Positions 1 to 5,224 of a stretch of DNA of 5,224 nucleotides are shown in pieces. Under the pieces are notes generated by a model. That model worked only from the letters and a program-made list of their open reading frames with translations, was not told the origin of the DNA and did no database searches. The translations under genes and the position numbers were made by a program. The stretch is from Ilumatobacter sp. (lineage in GTDB: Bacteria > Actinomycetota > Acidimicrobiia > Acidimicrobiales > Ilumatobacteraceae), in the NCBI GenBank assembly GCA_029263275.1, contig JAJCXU010000299.1:1-5224 (forward strand), written 5' to 3'. Within the stretch, counting starts at the first letter, position 1; each line of letters opens with the position of its first letter.

Positions 1-587
1 CGAAGATCTCTGTCGGCCGCGTCTACTACTGGTTCGAGACGAAGGAGCAAGTGGCACGCGCGGTCGCAGCTCGGAGTGAGACGACGGTCCTCGAGCTCTT
101 CTCGTCGCTGCTCGTCGACGACGCGACGCTCTCAACGCCTGATCTGGTTGCCGCCATCGTGATGCGAACCGTCGAGGTCGCAACGTTGCGTCCGTCGGTC
201 CTCGTGATGCTGACCGCGGGCGGCGATGGAGGCTCGGACTTCGGGCTCGAGCAACTCCGCGACGTGGTGCACGATGGAGTTGCCGCATTGGTCAGCAGCC
301 GCGTGCCTGATCTCGATCCAATCGAGGCATCGGTGGTTGCGACCACGCTCGTCAGCACCGTGGTCGGGGCGATCGCGGCGGCATCGGCGCGTGGCGGCGC
401 TGGCCCAGATTCTGGCGATGGGCTGATCACTGAACTCGTCTACCTGGTCAGTGCGTATCTCGCGTGTCGGTTTCCCGCCACGGACGACGTCCGGCAGGTC
501 ATCGCCTCGGCGCGTCCGGCGCGACCGGGCGTGCCGTTGCCGGTGACGCCACTGCAGCCGTTCATCGCGCCGAAGTTGCGCCGGTGA
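1..587 (+). CDS. TetR/AcrR-family transcriptional regulator, 5' part missing
   Basis: The reading frame is already open at the left edge (first whole codon at base 3) and gives 194 residues to the TGA at 585-587. The first residues, ISVGRVYYWFETKEQVARAV, match the end of a TetR helix-turn-helix: the recognition helix followed by the usual 'YxxFxxKExL' pattern. The start and most of the DNA-binding domain therefore lie outside the window. The rest is mostly alpha-helical, as expected for the ligand-binding and dimerisation domain, and shows no recognisable ligand signature. TetR proteins usually repress neighbouring genes until a small molecule binds. A membrane protein follows 59 bases downstream and could be co-transcribed or controlled by it, but that is inference. 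An internal GTG at base 51 is not the true start, because the conserved residues lie upstream of it. Confidence 0.85.
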   Translation, partial: KISVGRVYYWFETKEQVARAVAARSETTVLELFSSLLVDDATLSTPDLVAAIVMRTVEVATLRPSVLVMLTAGGDGGSDFGLEQLRDVVHDGVAALVSSRVPDLDPIEASVVATTLVSTVVGAIAAASARGGAGPDSGDGLITELVYLVSAYLACRFPATDDVRQVIASARPARPGVPLPVTPLQPFIAPKLRR

Positions 588-634
588 GTCCAGGCGTCCA
601 AGTCTGGGGGACTGAGGCGGACCTCGCGGTCAAC

Positions 635-638
635 AGGA
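635..638 (+). promoter_or_regulatory. Ribosome binding site supporting the ATG at 647
   Basis: AGGA lies eight bases before the ATG at 647. It is the best Shine-Dalgarno match for the downstream membrane-protein gene and favours this start over the in-frame GTG at 584. That GTG overlaps the regulator's stop codon in a GTGA arrangement but has no purine-rich sequence in front of it. Confidence 0.45.
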
Positions 639-646
639 CCGGCCGG

Positions 647-1069
647 ATGAGTGAGCTGCAGATCACGCGTGCTCGACGGTCGGCCTTGGCATTGCCCGTC
701 ATCGCGGGTGTGCTCGGCGCGATTCTGTGGGGAGGAGCCTGGCTCTCGTTCCGGACGCACGAGAACGTCGTGGTCATCGTCACGGTGCTCGGTGCGCTCG
801 TGTTCTTCCCCGTCGGTGTCCTGGTACGGGTGGGGGCGGCGTCTCGAAGAGCATCCACCGCGGGTCTCGCGCTCGCCGCTGTCGGAATTGCCAAGCGAGT
901 ACAGGTCAGTACCCGTTACGCATCCCGGGTCGATGTGCACATCGGCAACGCGGTGCTGCCGCTCTTGCCGGCTTGGGCGAACGCCTTCGTCGACGGTGAA
1001 ACGTACGAGGTGTACTACAGCCCTGCCGACCGCAACATCTTGTCGGGGGTCCACTACCCGGCGTCGTAG
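647..1069 (+). CDS. Small membrane protein with two transmembrane helices, unknown function
   Basis: This is a 140-residue protein. A short basic N-terminus (TRARR, about residues 7-11) precedes a first hydrophobic helix at about 13-35, a short polar turn (RTHEN), and a second helix at about 40-63. A soluble C-terminal part of about 75 residues follows, with alternating beta-like hydrophobics and the ending YEVYYSPADRNILSG (120-134). That tail recalls the 'YxVYYxPxxxxLLS' endings of some uncharacterised two-helix membrane proteins (DUF3592-like in layout), but I cannot name a family with certainty. Topology is probably hairpin, with the C-terminal domain on the same side as the basic N-terminus. 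The gene follows the TetR regulator by 59 bases on the same strand and may share its transcript. An alternative GTG start at 584 would add 21 residues. The 3' end overlaps the converging gene by 16 bases. Confidence 0.7.
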   Translation: MSELQITRARRSALALPVIAGVLGAILWGGAWLSFRTHENVVVIVTVLGALVFFPVGVLVRVGAASRRASTAGLALAAVGIAKRVQVSTRYASRVDVHIGNAVLPLLPAWANAFVDGETYEVYYSPADRNILSGVHYPAS

Positions 1070-1554
1070 CCCTGCACATATCTGGAGGCAGTCATGCCGC
1101 AGGCGTCGCATCGACCGACGAGCGGGCCGAACGTCGCTTCGACGGCGTCGATCTGTTCGATGAGGCCGCGGAGTTCGGACAATTGGATTGTTGCCACGTC
1201 GGTGTCGGGAAGTCCCCATTGCGGAAGGTCGACGACGACGGCGACCAGTTCAGGGTCGATCGCGATCAACTCGATCATCGTCGTCCGGTCGTGTGTGCCA
1301 AACGTGAGCGACCCGTTTCGTGCGGCGATCATCAGGCGGATGTCGCTCCGAAGCCGTGCCAGGGCGGCCGGTTCGAGCCCGCTCCTGTCATCGATGGTGA
1401 TGACGTCCTCATTGAACCGTTCGACCGTGATCAGTCCGTCGAGAAGGTTGAACGTTCCGTCATCCCGCCTGGACCGCTCCCTGCCGCTCAGTGGGCCGAA
1501 CACGATCGCTGCGTGAGTCGCGCGTCCGACGCGTAGCAGCGGCCTTGAGTCCAT
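1054..1554 (-). CDS. Hypothetical soluble protein with a C-terminal CxxC pair
   Basis: I do not recognise this family. The 166-residue protein starts at the ATG at 1554. A TTG at 1611 would add 19 very basic residues (MRRQRRAGRH...) that look like read-back into the intergenic region, so I prefer the ATG. The sequence alternates hydrophobic strands (LLDGLITVERF, VITIDD, LIAIDPELVAVVVDL) with acidic and amphipathic helices (LSELRGLIEQIDAVEATFG). It has no signal peptide or membrane segment, which suggests a cytosolic mixed alpha/beta fold. Cys149 and Cys152 (CDACG) near the C-terminus could form half of a metal-binding site or a redox pair. No second CxxC is present, so a complete zinc ribbon would need a partner or a dimer. 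It is transcribed divergently from the membrane protein at 1673 and converges with the gene ending at 1069. Plausible codon use and a coherent protein favour it over opposing frames. Confidence 0.65.
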   Translation of the reverse strand: MDSRPLLRVGRATHAAIVFGPLSGRERSRRDDGTFNLLDGLITVERFNEDVITIDDRSGLEPAALARLRSDIRLMIAARNGSLTFGTHDRTTMIELIAIDPELVAVVVDLPQWGLPDTDVATIQLSELRGLIEQIDAVEATFGPLVGRCDACGMTASRYVQGYDAG

Positions 1555-1672
1555 GCGCACAGCATCCCACGCGAGGCCATTGTGGCGTCCCGCCCGTCGC
1601 TGTCGGCGCAACGCTCACGAAACTGTGCGTCCGCAGCTCCTCAGGCTCGCGACCTCCGGACACACTGGAGAT
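1555..1672. promoter_or_regulatory. Divergent intergenic region, likely holding two promoters
   Basis: These 118 bases separate two divergently oriented starts (1554 minus, 1673 plus), so promoters for both genes must lie here or inside the opposite gene. On the minus strand, CACAAT (complement of 1578-1583) is a moderate -10 candidate about 23 bases before the ATG, but I found no properly spaced -35. No clear -10 was found for the plus-strand gene. The region call rests on gene layout, not on motifs. Confidence 0.4.
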
Positions 1673-2047
1673 GTGAATGGAGAAGCAGACATCCCCAAGT
1701 CGATCGTGGCACCAGCGGCATCCGTGTTGACTGGATTGCTCTGGTTCCTGCTCGCCATTCGGACGCCGACCAACACGTTCCATTTCGCGCCGATCATCGT
1801 CGCGGCAGCCTGGCCCGTTGTTGCTCGTGGCAGCAGTGCTCGAACGGCCAGCGAGGCGATCATCACCGCATCGGCGAGCACCGCCATCGCCCTGGGGATC
1901 GGCTTCGGGCTCTGGGGGACCGACCGACTGAGTGGTCCGACCCTCTGGCACGGTGGCGCGGCCATCGCCGAGACCGTGCTGTTCGCCCTGATGGGTGGCG
2001 CCGTCGGCCTCATCGCCCAGCTGCGTCACGCCCCCGAGCACGCCTGA
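1673..2047 (+). CDS. Four-helix integral membrane protein, unknown function
   Basis: The 124-residue protein is read from the GTG at 1673. The frame is open further upstream, but those residues are arginine-rich and lie in the divergent promoter region. Four hydrophobic segments are visible at about residues 9-29 (SVLTGLLWFLLAI), 36-53 (FAPIIVAAAWPVV), 61-81 (AIITASASTAIALGIGFGL) and 94-116 (ETVLFALMGGAVGLIA). Only short loops separate them, so nearly the whole protein sits in the membrane. I see no catalytic or transport motif and do not recognise the family. A GGAG lies only two bases before the GTG, unusually close for a ribosome binding site, so the start is uncertain; a GTG at 1706 is an alternative. 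The last 38 bases overlap the 3' end of the converging kinase gene. Confidence 0.6.
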   Translation: MNGEADIPKSIVAPAASVLTGLLWFLLAIRTPTNTFHFAPIIVAAAWPVVARGSSARTASEAIITASASTAIALGIGFGLWGTDRLSGPTLWHGGAAIAETVLFALMGGAVGLIAQLRHAPEHA

Positions 2048-2912
2048 AGTCGTCGAGCACCGCGTTGATCCCGCGAAGTGCTTGCTCGACCAGTGTGGGG
2101 TTGGTCTCGTGGTAGTAGCCGACGCCGGTGACTGCGCTGAGCGCCCAGCCCTTGCCGCGCTCCCAGGTGGCGTCGTCGACGCTGAGTGCCGTGCGGTAGA
2201 TCTCGCGCTCCGCTGGGCCGAACAAGTTCCACGCGATGCGGCAGTCGACGGCTGGATCGCCGACTCCGCACGTGCCCCAGTCGATGACGGCGCTGAGCTG
2301 CCCGTCGACGGCCAAGAGGTTGAGGTCGCCGAGGTCGCCGTGGAACCACGTCGGCGGACCGGTGTGGTCAGGAGCGGCGAGCACTCGGTCCCACGCCGCA
2401 AGAAACGTCTCGACATCGAGCAGGTCGCCGAGTGCAGCGACCGCGGAGCGGATGCCGTCGTCCTGTGCCCGTACCGGAGCGCCGCGAGAGTGGATCGGGC
2501 CGCCGGCTGGATCGATTGTCCGCAGTGCTCCGACGAACGTCGCCAGTTCGTGGGCGACGTCACTCAAGCTATCGACGGCCTCGGCGGTGGCCAGTTGGCC
2601 GTCGAGCCACCGGACGACACCCCAGCGATGTGGGTATCGGTCGTCGGCCGCGCCCGAAGCGATCGGAATCGGCACCGGCAACGGAAGGTTCGGCGCCAGT
2701 CGGGGCAGCCAGGTCTGCTCCTTGTCGACACTGTCGACAGCCCAGTGAATCCGTGGCAGCCGCACCGCGAGGTCATCGCCGAGGCGGTACATGGCGTTGT
2801 CGGTGCCGGCCGACGCGACCCGGCTGATCGGGAGGTCGGCCCACTGCGGATGCTGTGTCGCCAACAGATGCCTGACGAGCGCCGCATCGGTCGCGACTTC
2901 GTCGGCGTGCAT
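2010..2912 (-). CDS. Aminoglycoside phosphotransferase-family small-molecule kinase
   Basis: This 300-residue protein has the APH/choline kinase fold (PF01636). The N-lobe has the nucleotide-loop-like SAGTDNAMYRLG (34-45) and the beta-3 strand LAVRLPR (48-54), in the style of the 'GxDNxxYRLGxxLxVRLPR' proteins. The C-lobe has the catalytic loop WFHGDLGDLN (189-198), with His191, catalytic Asp193 and metal-binding Asn198, then VIDWG (209-213), with Asp211 as the second magnesium ligand. All key residues are present, so an active cytosolic ATP-dependent kinase is expected. The family phosphorylates hydroxyl groups of very different small molecules. Nothing here shows that aminoglycosides are the substrate, and an intrinsic resistance gene is less likely than a metabolic kinase. 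The ATG at 2912 lies two bases after the stop codon of the racemase gene, which fits translational coupling in one operon. A longer open frame running to 3185 is an extension into that gene and was not used. Confidence 0.85.
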   Translation of the reverse strand: MHADEVATDAALVRHLLATQHPQWADLPISRVASAGTDNAMYRLGDDLAVRLPRIHWAVDSVDKEQTWLPRLAPNLPLPVPIPIASGAADDRYPHRWGVVRWLDGQLATAEAVDSLSDVAHELATFVGALRTIDPAGGPIHSRGAPVRAQDDGIRSAVAALGDLLDVETFLAAWDRVLAAPDHTGPPTWFHGDLGDLNLLAVDGQLSAVIDWGTCGVGDPAVDCRIAWNLFGPAEREIYRTALSVDDATWERGKGWALSAVTGVGYYHETNPTLVEQALRGINAVLDDFRRARGRDAAGR

Positions 2913-2914
2913 GC

Positions 2915-4045
2915 TCAGTCGAGCGTGGTGGTGCTGGTGGTGACCGAGTCCAGGAATGTGCTGTCGATGTCGAACCCGAGGCCGGGTGAGGTCGGCACGG
3001 CGACGTAGCCGTCGGTGATCGTGATCGGGTCGGTCACGATGTCTTGCGCGTAGAAGCGGGTCGAGGCGCTGATGTCGCCCGGCAGGGTGAACCCGGGCAG
3101 TGCGGCGAGTGCAGCATTGGCCGCCCGTCCGATGCCGGTTTCGAGCATCCCACCGCACCACACCGGGATGTCCTTCGCCACGCACAGATCGTGAATGTGG
3201 ACGGCTTCGAGATATCCGCCCACGCGACCCGGCTTGATGTTGGCGATCTCGCAGGCGCCCAATTCGATGGCGTCAGCCGTGCCGCTCGCCGACACCAGCG
3301 ACTCATCGAGGCAGATCGGTGTCTCGACCTCTGCGGCAAGCATCGCGTGGCCGATGATGTCGGCCTCGGGTAGGGGTTGCTCGATCAGCAGCATGTTGAA
3401 CTGGTCGAGTTCGCGAAGGTGTTGCCCGTCGGTACGGCGATACGCCGTGTTCGCATCGACCTGCAGCGGCATGTCGGGGCCGATCAACTCGCGGACCGCA
3501 GCAACGTGTTCGATGTCGCTGCCCGGCTCGATCTTCAACTTGATGCGTACGTACCCGTCGTCGACATAGCCCTGCACGGTGGCGAGGAGGTCGTCGACCG
3601 AGTCATGGATGCCGACGCTGACGCCGCTGGGGATGGTGGTGTTCGTTGCGCCGAGAAAATCTGCGAACGATGTTCCGGTTGCTCGAAGTTGGGCGTCGAG
3701 CACTGCCATCTCGAGGGCCGCCTTGGCCATGGGATGGCCGTGCAGTTTGGCGAGCGCCGGGCTGACGCCGCCAGCGTCGATGCGGCCCGCGGAACGCAGC
3801 CGCGGGAGCAGGTGGTGCTCGATCACATGCTGTGCGCCGTCGACGTACTCGGGGGAGTAGCTGGGTTCGGACAGCGCCACACATTCGCCCCACCCCTCCG
3901 TGACGGAGCCGTCAGCTGCGGTCAGTTGCACTCTGACGAGCAAGATGTCTCGAGCGGACTGGGAGCCGAAGCTCGTGCGAAACGGGCTGACGAGCGGCAT
4001 CGCGATGCGGCGCAGTTCAACCGGGCCGAGCTGGAAATCTGTCAT
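2915..4045 (-). CDS. menC: o-Succinylbenzoate synthase / N-succinylamino acid racemase (enolase superfamily)
   Basis: This 376-residue protein is a full-length enolase-superfamily member of the OSBS/NSAR subgroup. The N-terminal capping domain (1 to about 130) carries PLVSPFRTSFGS (17-28), the substrate-covering loop. The barrel holds catalytic lysines in RIKLK (168-171, Lys169 and Lys171) and NIKPG (Lys271), and metal ligands Asp197 (QVDAN), Glu222 (IEQPL) and Asp247 (LDES). The hallmark GGMLETGIGRA is at 298-308. From memory, these positions equal the Amycolatopsis enzyme's numbering plus eight throughout. OSBS dehydrates SHCHC in menaquinone synthesis; NSAR interconverts N-succinyl-D- and L-amino acids; many members do both. 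The gene overlaps the upstream acyltransferase by four bases (ATGA), which favours a racemase role. No other men gene is visible, so the symbol reflects family only. A dipeptide epimerase is unlikely given the GGMLETGIGR motif. Confidence 0.88.
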   Translation of the reverse strand: MTDFQLGPVELRRIAMPLVSPFRTSFGSQSARDILLVRVQLTAADGSVTEGWGECVALSEPSYSPEYVDGAQHVIEHHLLPRLRSAGRIDAGGVSPALAKLHGHPMAKAALEMAVLDAQLRATGTSFADFLGATNTTIPSGVSVGIHDSVDDLLATVQGYVDDGYVRIKLKIEPGSDIEHVAAVRELIGPDMPLQVDANTAYRRTDGQHLRELDQFNMLLIEQPLPEADIIGHAMLAAEVETPICLDESLVSASGTADAIELGACEIANIKPGRVGGYLEAVHIHDLCVAKDIPVWCGGMLETGIGRAANAALAALPGFTLPGDISASTRFYAQDIVTDPITITDGYVAVPTSPGLGFDIDSTFLDSVTTSTTTLD

Positions 4046-4836
4046 GAACCGACCACGTACTCTCCGTTGCGAGTGAATCCGACGATGTGTCGACCCGAGT
4101 CGAGCGCGGTGGTGAGCGCCTGACGGCTGTTGGCACGCCAGGTGGCTACCGCAGCGGGGTCGGTGCGGCGCAGCGACACGATGTCGTCAGGTGTCGGAAT
4201 GAATGAGTGAGCAGCGGCGCCGGTGCCATCGCGGAGCGGTGCGGCGGGGTCGGTTGCCGTGGACCATGCCATGAGCAGGCGGTCGGACTCGTCGCCAGCA
4301 TTGATGGCGTCGGTCATGGTGCCGTAGAAGTGCGGCAGGTATTCGTGAACCTCGGCGCCGAGAATCGCGATGTTGAACCACGCATTGCGACGCACCAGTG
4401 GGTCGAATGTCCACACGATCCACTCGAGGCCCCGCTCACGGGCCCACGACTGCTGATGCAGCTTCATCGCTCGCCCGAGCCCAGTGCTGCGTGCGCCGGG
4501 CAGGATGCCGGTGACGTGACTGTGCAGCGCCGGCTTGCCGTGGTGTGTTGCGAGCAGGGCGACCGAGGCGCCCAGGATCTGTCCGTTGGGGTGGCTGTCG
4601 CTGTGCCGGCTCGTGTCGAAGGCGCCAACGACGTAGCCACCGGAATGCGACACTGCCATCAACATCTCGAGGCGTACGAGTTCGGTCAATGACCCCCAGA
4701 CCTGCTGGAACACCTCGCCGAGAACGACCATGTCGTCGGCATCGCTGAGGACGCGGATCTCGATGGCGCTGTCGGGAGTCGCCGGAACCTCGCCGGGCTC
4801 TGGCGCTTCGTTGTTGGGTGTCTGGGTGGGGTTCAT
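4042..4836 (-). CDS. GNAT-family N-acyltransferase, COG3375 type
   Basis: This 264-residue protein begins with a polar, proline- and acid-rich tail (1-24), followed by a GNAT core. Acyl-CoA-binding motif A is VTGILPGARSTGLGRAMK (108-125), with the Arg/Gln-x-x-Gly-x-Gly pyrophosphate loop at 116-121. The stretch IVWTFDPLVRRNAWFNIAIL (140-159), then LPHFYG (167-172) and ESDRLLMAW (183-191), is the signature of the COG3375 predicted acetyltransferases, so I place it there with good confidence. The protein should transfer an acyl group from acyl-CoA to an amine in the cytosol. In Geobacillus, a GNAT enzyme encoded beside NSAR succinylates D-amino acids. The ATGA overlaps with the racemase downstream and the membrane protein upstream suggest the same pairing here. 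Succinyl specificity is inference from context. No Shine-Dalgarno is seen before the ATG at 4836, which fits coupling to the upstream gene. Confidence 0.85.
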   Translation of the reverse strand: MNPTQTPNNEAPEPGEVPATPDSAIEIRVLSDADDMVVLGEVFQQVWGSLTELVRLEMLMAVSHSGGYVVGAFDTSRHSDSHPNGQILGASVALLATHHGKPALHSHVTGILPGARSTGLGRAMKLHQQSWARERGLEWIVWTFDPLVRRNAWFNIAILGAEVHEYLPHFYGTMTDAINAGDESDRLLMAWSTATDPAAPLRDGTGAAAHSFIPTPDDIVSLRRTDPAAVATWRANSRQALTTALDSGRHIVGFTRNGEYVVGS

Positions 4837-5224
4837 CGGGTCGCGTTCGTTGCGTCGGAATCCGGCGGTTGGCTCTGAGCCGCCGGGTGAGTGCCTCTGG
4901 CAACACGGTAGGCGCTGCGCACCGCCAGCGCCTCACGAACTTGCGGACCGATGTCGTCGGCGAACTCGGTCCGGTAGGTCTCGTCAGTGGTCAACACGAC
5001 GGTGAAGTACATGCCGGAGAACGCACCGAGAAATGCTGACACGCGCAGCAGCGGCTCGGACAGCACGAGTGGGCGGCCGCCCAACGTCGCGGTCCCGAAC
5101 ACATGGATGTCGTCGAGGCGCGTCCATCCCGATGCGGTCATCTCAGACACGGCGAAGAAGCCGAACAGGATGAAGAACCCCGTCAGCGCCACGGTGACCA
5201 GGGTGATCTGCAACGCCTGCCCGA
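4833..5224 (-). CDS. Membrane protein of unknown function, probably 5'-truncated by the window edge
   Basis: The frame is open to the right edge. A TTG at 5213 could start a 126-residue protein, but GQA is encoded in frame before it without a stop, and there is no clear ribosome binding site. I therefore treat it as continuing beyond the window. Counting from that TTG, residues 2-24 (LVTVALTGFFILFGFFAV) form one transmembrane helix and about 57-75 (LRVSAFLGAFSGMYFTVVL) a second. An extracytoplasmic-looking loop of about 30 residues lies between them. The tail from about 77 is charged (TDETYRTEFADDIGPQVREAL) and ends in a low-complexity polar stretch. I recognise no family. The stop codon overlaps the ATG of the acyltransferase gene (ATGA, 4833-4836), so it is very likely the preceding gene of the same operon. 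A transport or membrane-anchoring role for the pathway would be a guess. Confidence 0.65.
   Translation of the reverse strand, partial: GQALQITLVTVALTGFFILFGFFAVSEMTASGWTRLDDIHVFGTATLGGRPLVLSEPLLRVSAFLGAFSGMYFTVVLTTDETYRTEFADDIGPQVREALAVRSAYRVARGTHPAAQSQPPDSDATNATR

Larger units (their letters stand above)
2010..5224 (-). other. Four-gene translationally coupled operon: membrane protein, GNAT, OSBS/NSAR, kinase
   Basis: All four minus-strand genes abut. The junctions are ATGA overlaps at 4833-4836 and 4042-4045, then TGA-GC-ATG at 2917-2910, where a two-base gap separates stop from start. No internal start has a strong Shine-Dalgarno at normal spacing, so ribosomes probably reinitiate from gene to gene. 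The promoter lies to the right of the window. I see no hairpin terminator after 2010; the operon ends inside the convergent four-helix membrane protein gene. Confidence 0.75.

Noticed and set aside
440..1219. 259-codon open frame on the minus strand
   Set aside because: It spans the 3' part of the TetR gene, the two-helix membrane protein and the end of another gene. The translation is rich in Arg, His, Pro and Thr with no domain, typical of a GC-rich antisense frame.
1556..1629. Seven-base inverted repeat CGCACAG / CTGTGCG in the divergent intergenic region
   Set aside because: The arms are 60 bases apart, and one such match is roughly expected by chance in a region this size, so it is not called an operator.
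1664..1675. GGAG just before the GTG at 1673 as a ribosome binding site
   Set aside because: The spacing of two bases is too short for normal function; it is mentioned only as a reason for start uncertainty.
1460..2563. 367-codon open frame on the minus strand
   Set aside because: It overlaps three better-supported genes. The translation is dominated by Ser, Arg and Thr with no recognisable fold, so it is a frame shadow of the kinase and neighbouring genes.
2010..2912. Antibiotic resistance gene
   Set aside because: The fold family is shared by many metabolic kinases, and the operon context is amino-compound metabolism. Nothing in the sequence points to aminoglycosides.
1995..3008. 337-codon open frame on the plus strand
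   Set aside because: It is antisense to the kinase gene, which has clear APH motifs. The translation is low-complexity Val/Asp/Arg-rich without domains.
2913..3185. N-terminal extension of the kinase frame by 91 codons
   Set aside because: It would lie wholly within the racemase gene, the added residues are His/Arg-rich, and the ATG at 2912 gives the family's usual length of about 300 residues.
2915..4045. Dipeptide epimerase or mandelate racemase identity for the enolase-superfamily enzyme
   Set aside because: The GGMLETGIGR motif after the last catalytic lysine and the residue spacing match the OSBS/NSAR subgroup. The DxD motif typical of dipeptide epimerases at that place is absent.

Overview
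The window is gene-dense, GC-rich DNA with short or no gaps, four-base start/stop overlaps and proteins rich in Ala, Val, Asp and Arg. This suits an actinobacterium. An Acidimicrobiia-like lineage is my impression from composition and protein style only; no taxonomic marker is present.

Plus-strand left part (1-1069): the 3' part of a TetR-type transcriptional regulator, followed after 59 bases by a small membrane protein with two predicted transmembrane helices. Middle (1054-2047): a soluble acidic protein of unknown function on the minus strand and a four-helix membrane protein on the plus strand. They are divergently transcribed from a shared 118-base region. Their 3' ends overlap the converging neighbours by 16 and 38 bases.

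Minus-strand right part (2010-5224): a tightly packed run of four genes read right to left. They are a membrane protein cut by the window edge, a COG3375-type GNAT N-acyltransferase, an enolase-superfamily enzyme of the o-succinylbenzoate synthase / N-succinylamino acid racemase (OSBS/NSAR) subgroup, and an aminoglycoside-phosphotransferase-like (APH/choline kinase fold) small-molecule kinase. The first two junctions are ATGA overlaps and the third is a two-base gap, so one transcript with coupled translation is likely.

The most interesting content is this operon. An acyltransferase translationally coupled to an NSAR/OSBS enzyme resembles the known N-succinylation route that converts D- to L-amino acids. 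In the characterised version the remaining partner is an M20 desuccinylase. Here the next gene is instead a phosphotransferase, and a membrane protein lies upstream. The racemase keeps every expected catalytic and metal-binding residue, plus the arginine linked to racemase activity. A plain menaquinone (MenC) role is still possible, because no other men gene is visible.

No RNA genes, CRISPR arrays, insertion sequences or convincing terminators were seen, and no stretch over 300 bases lacks a gene.
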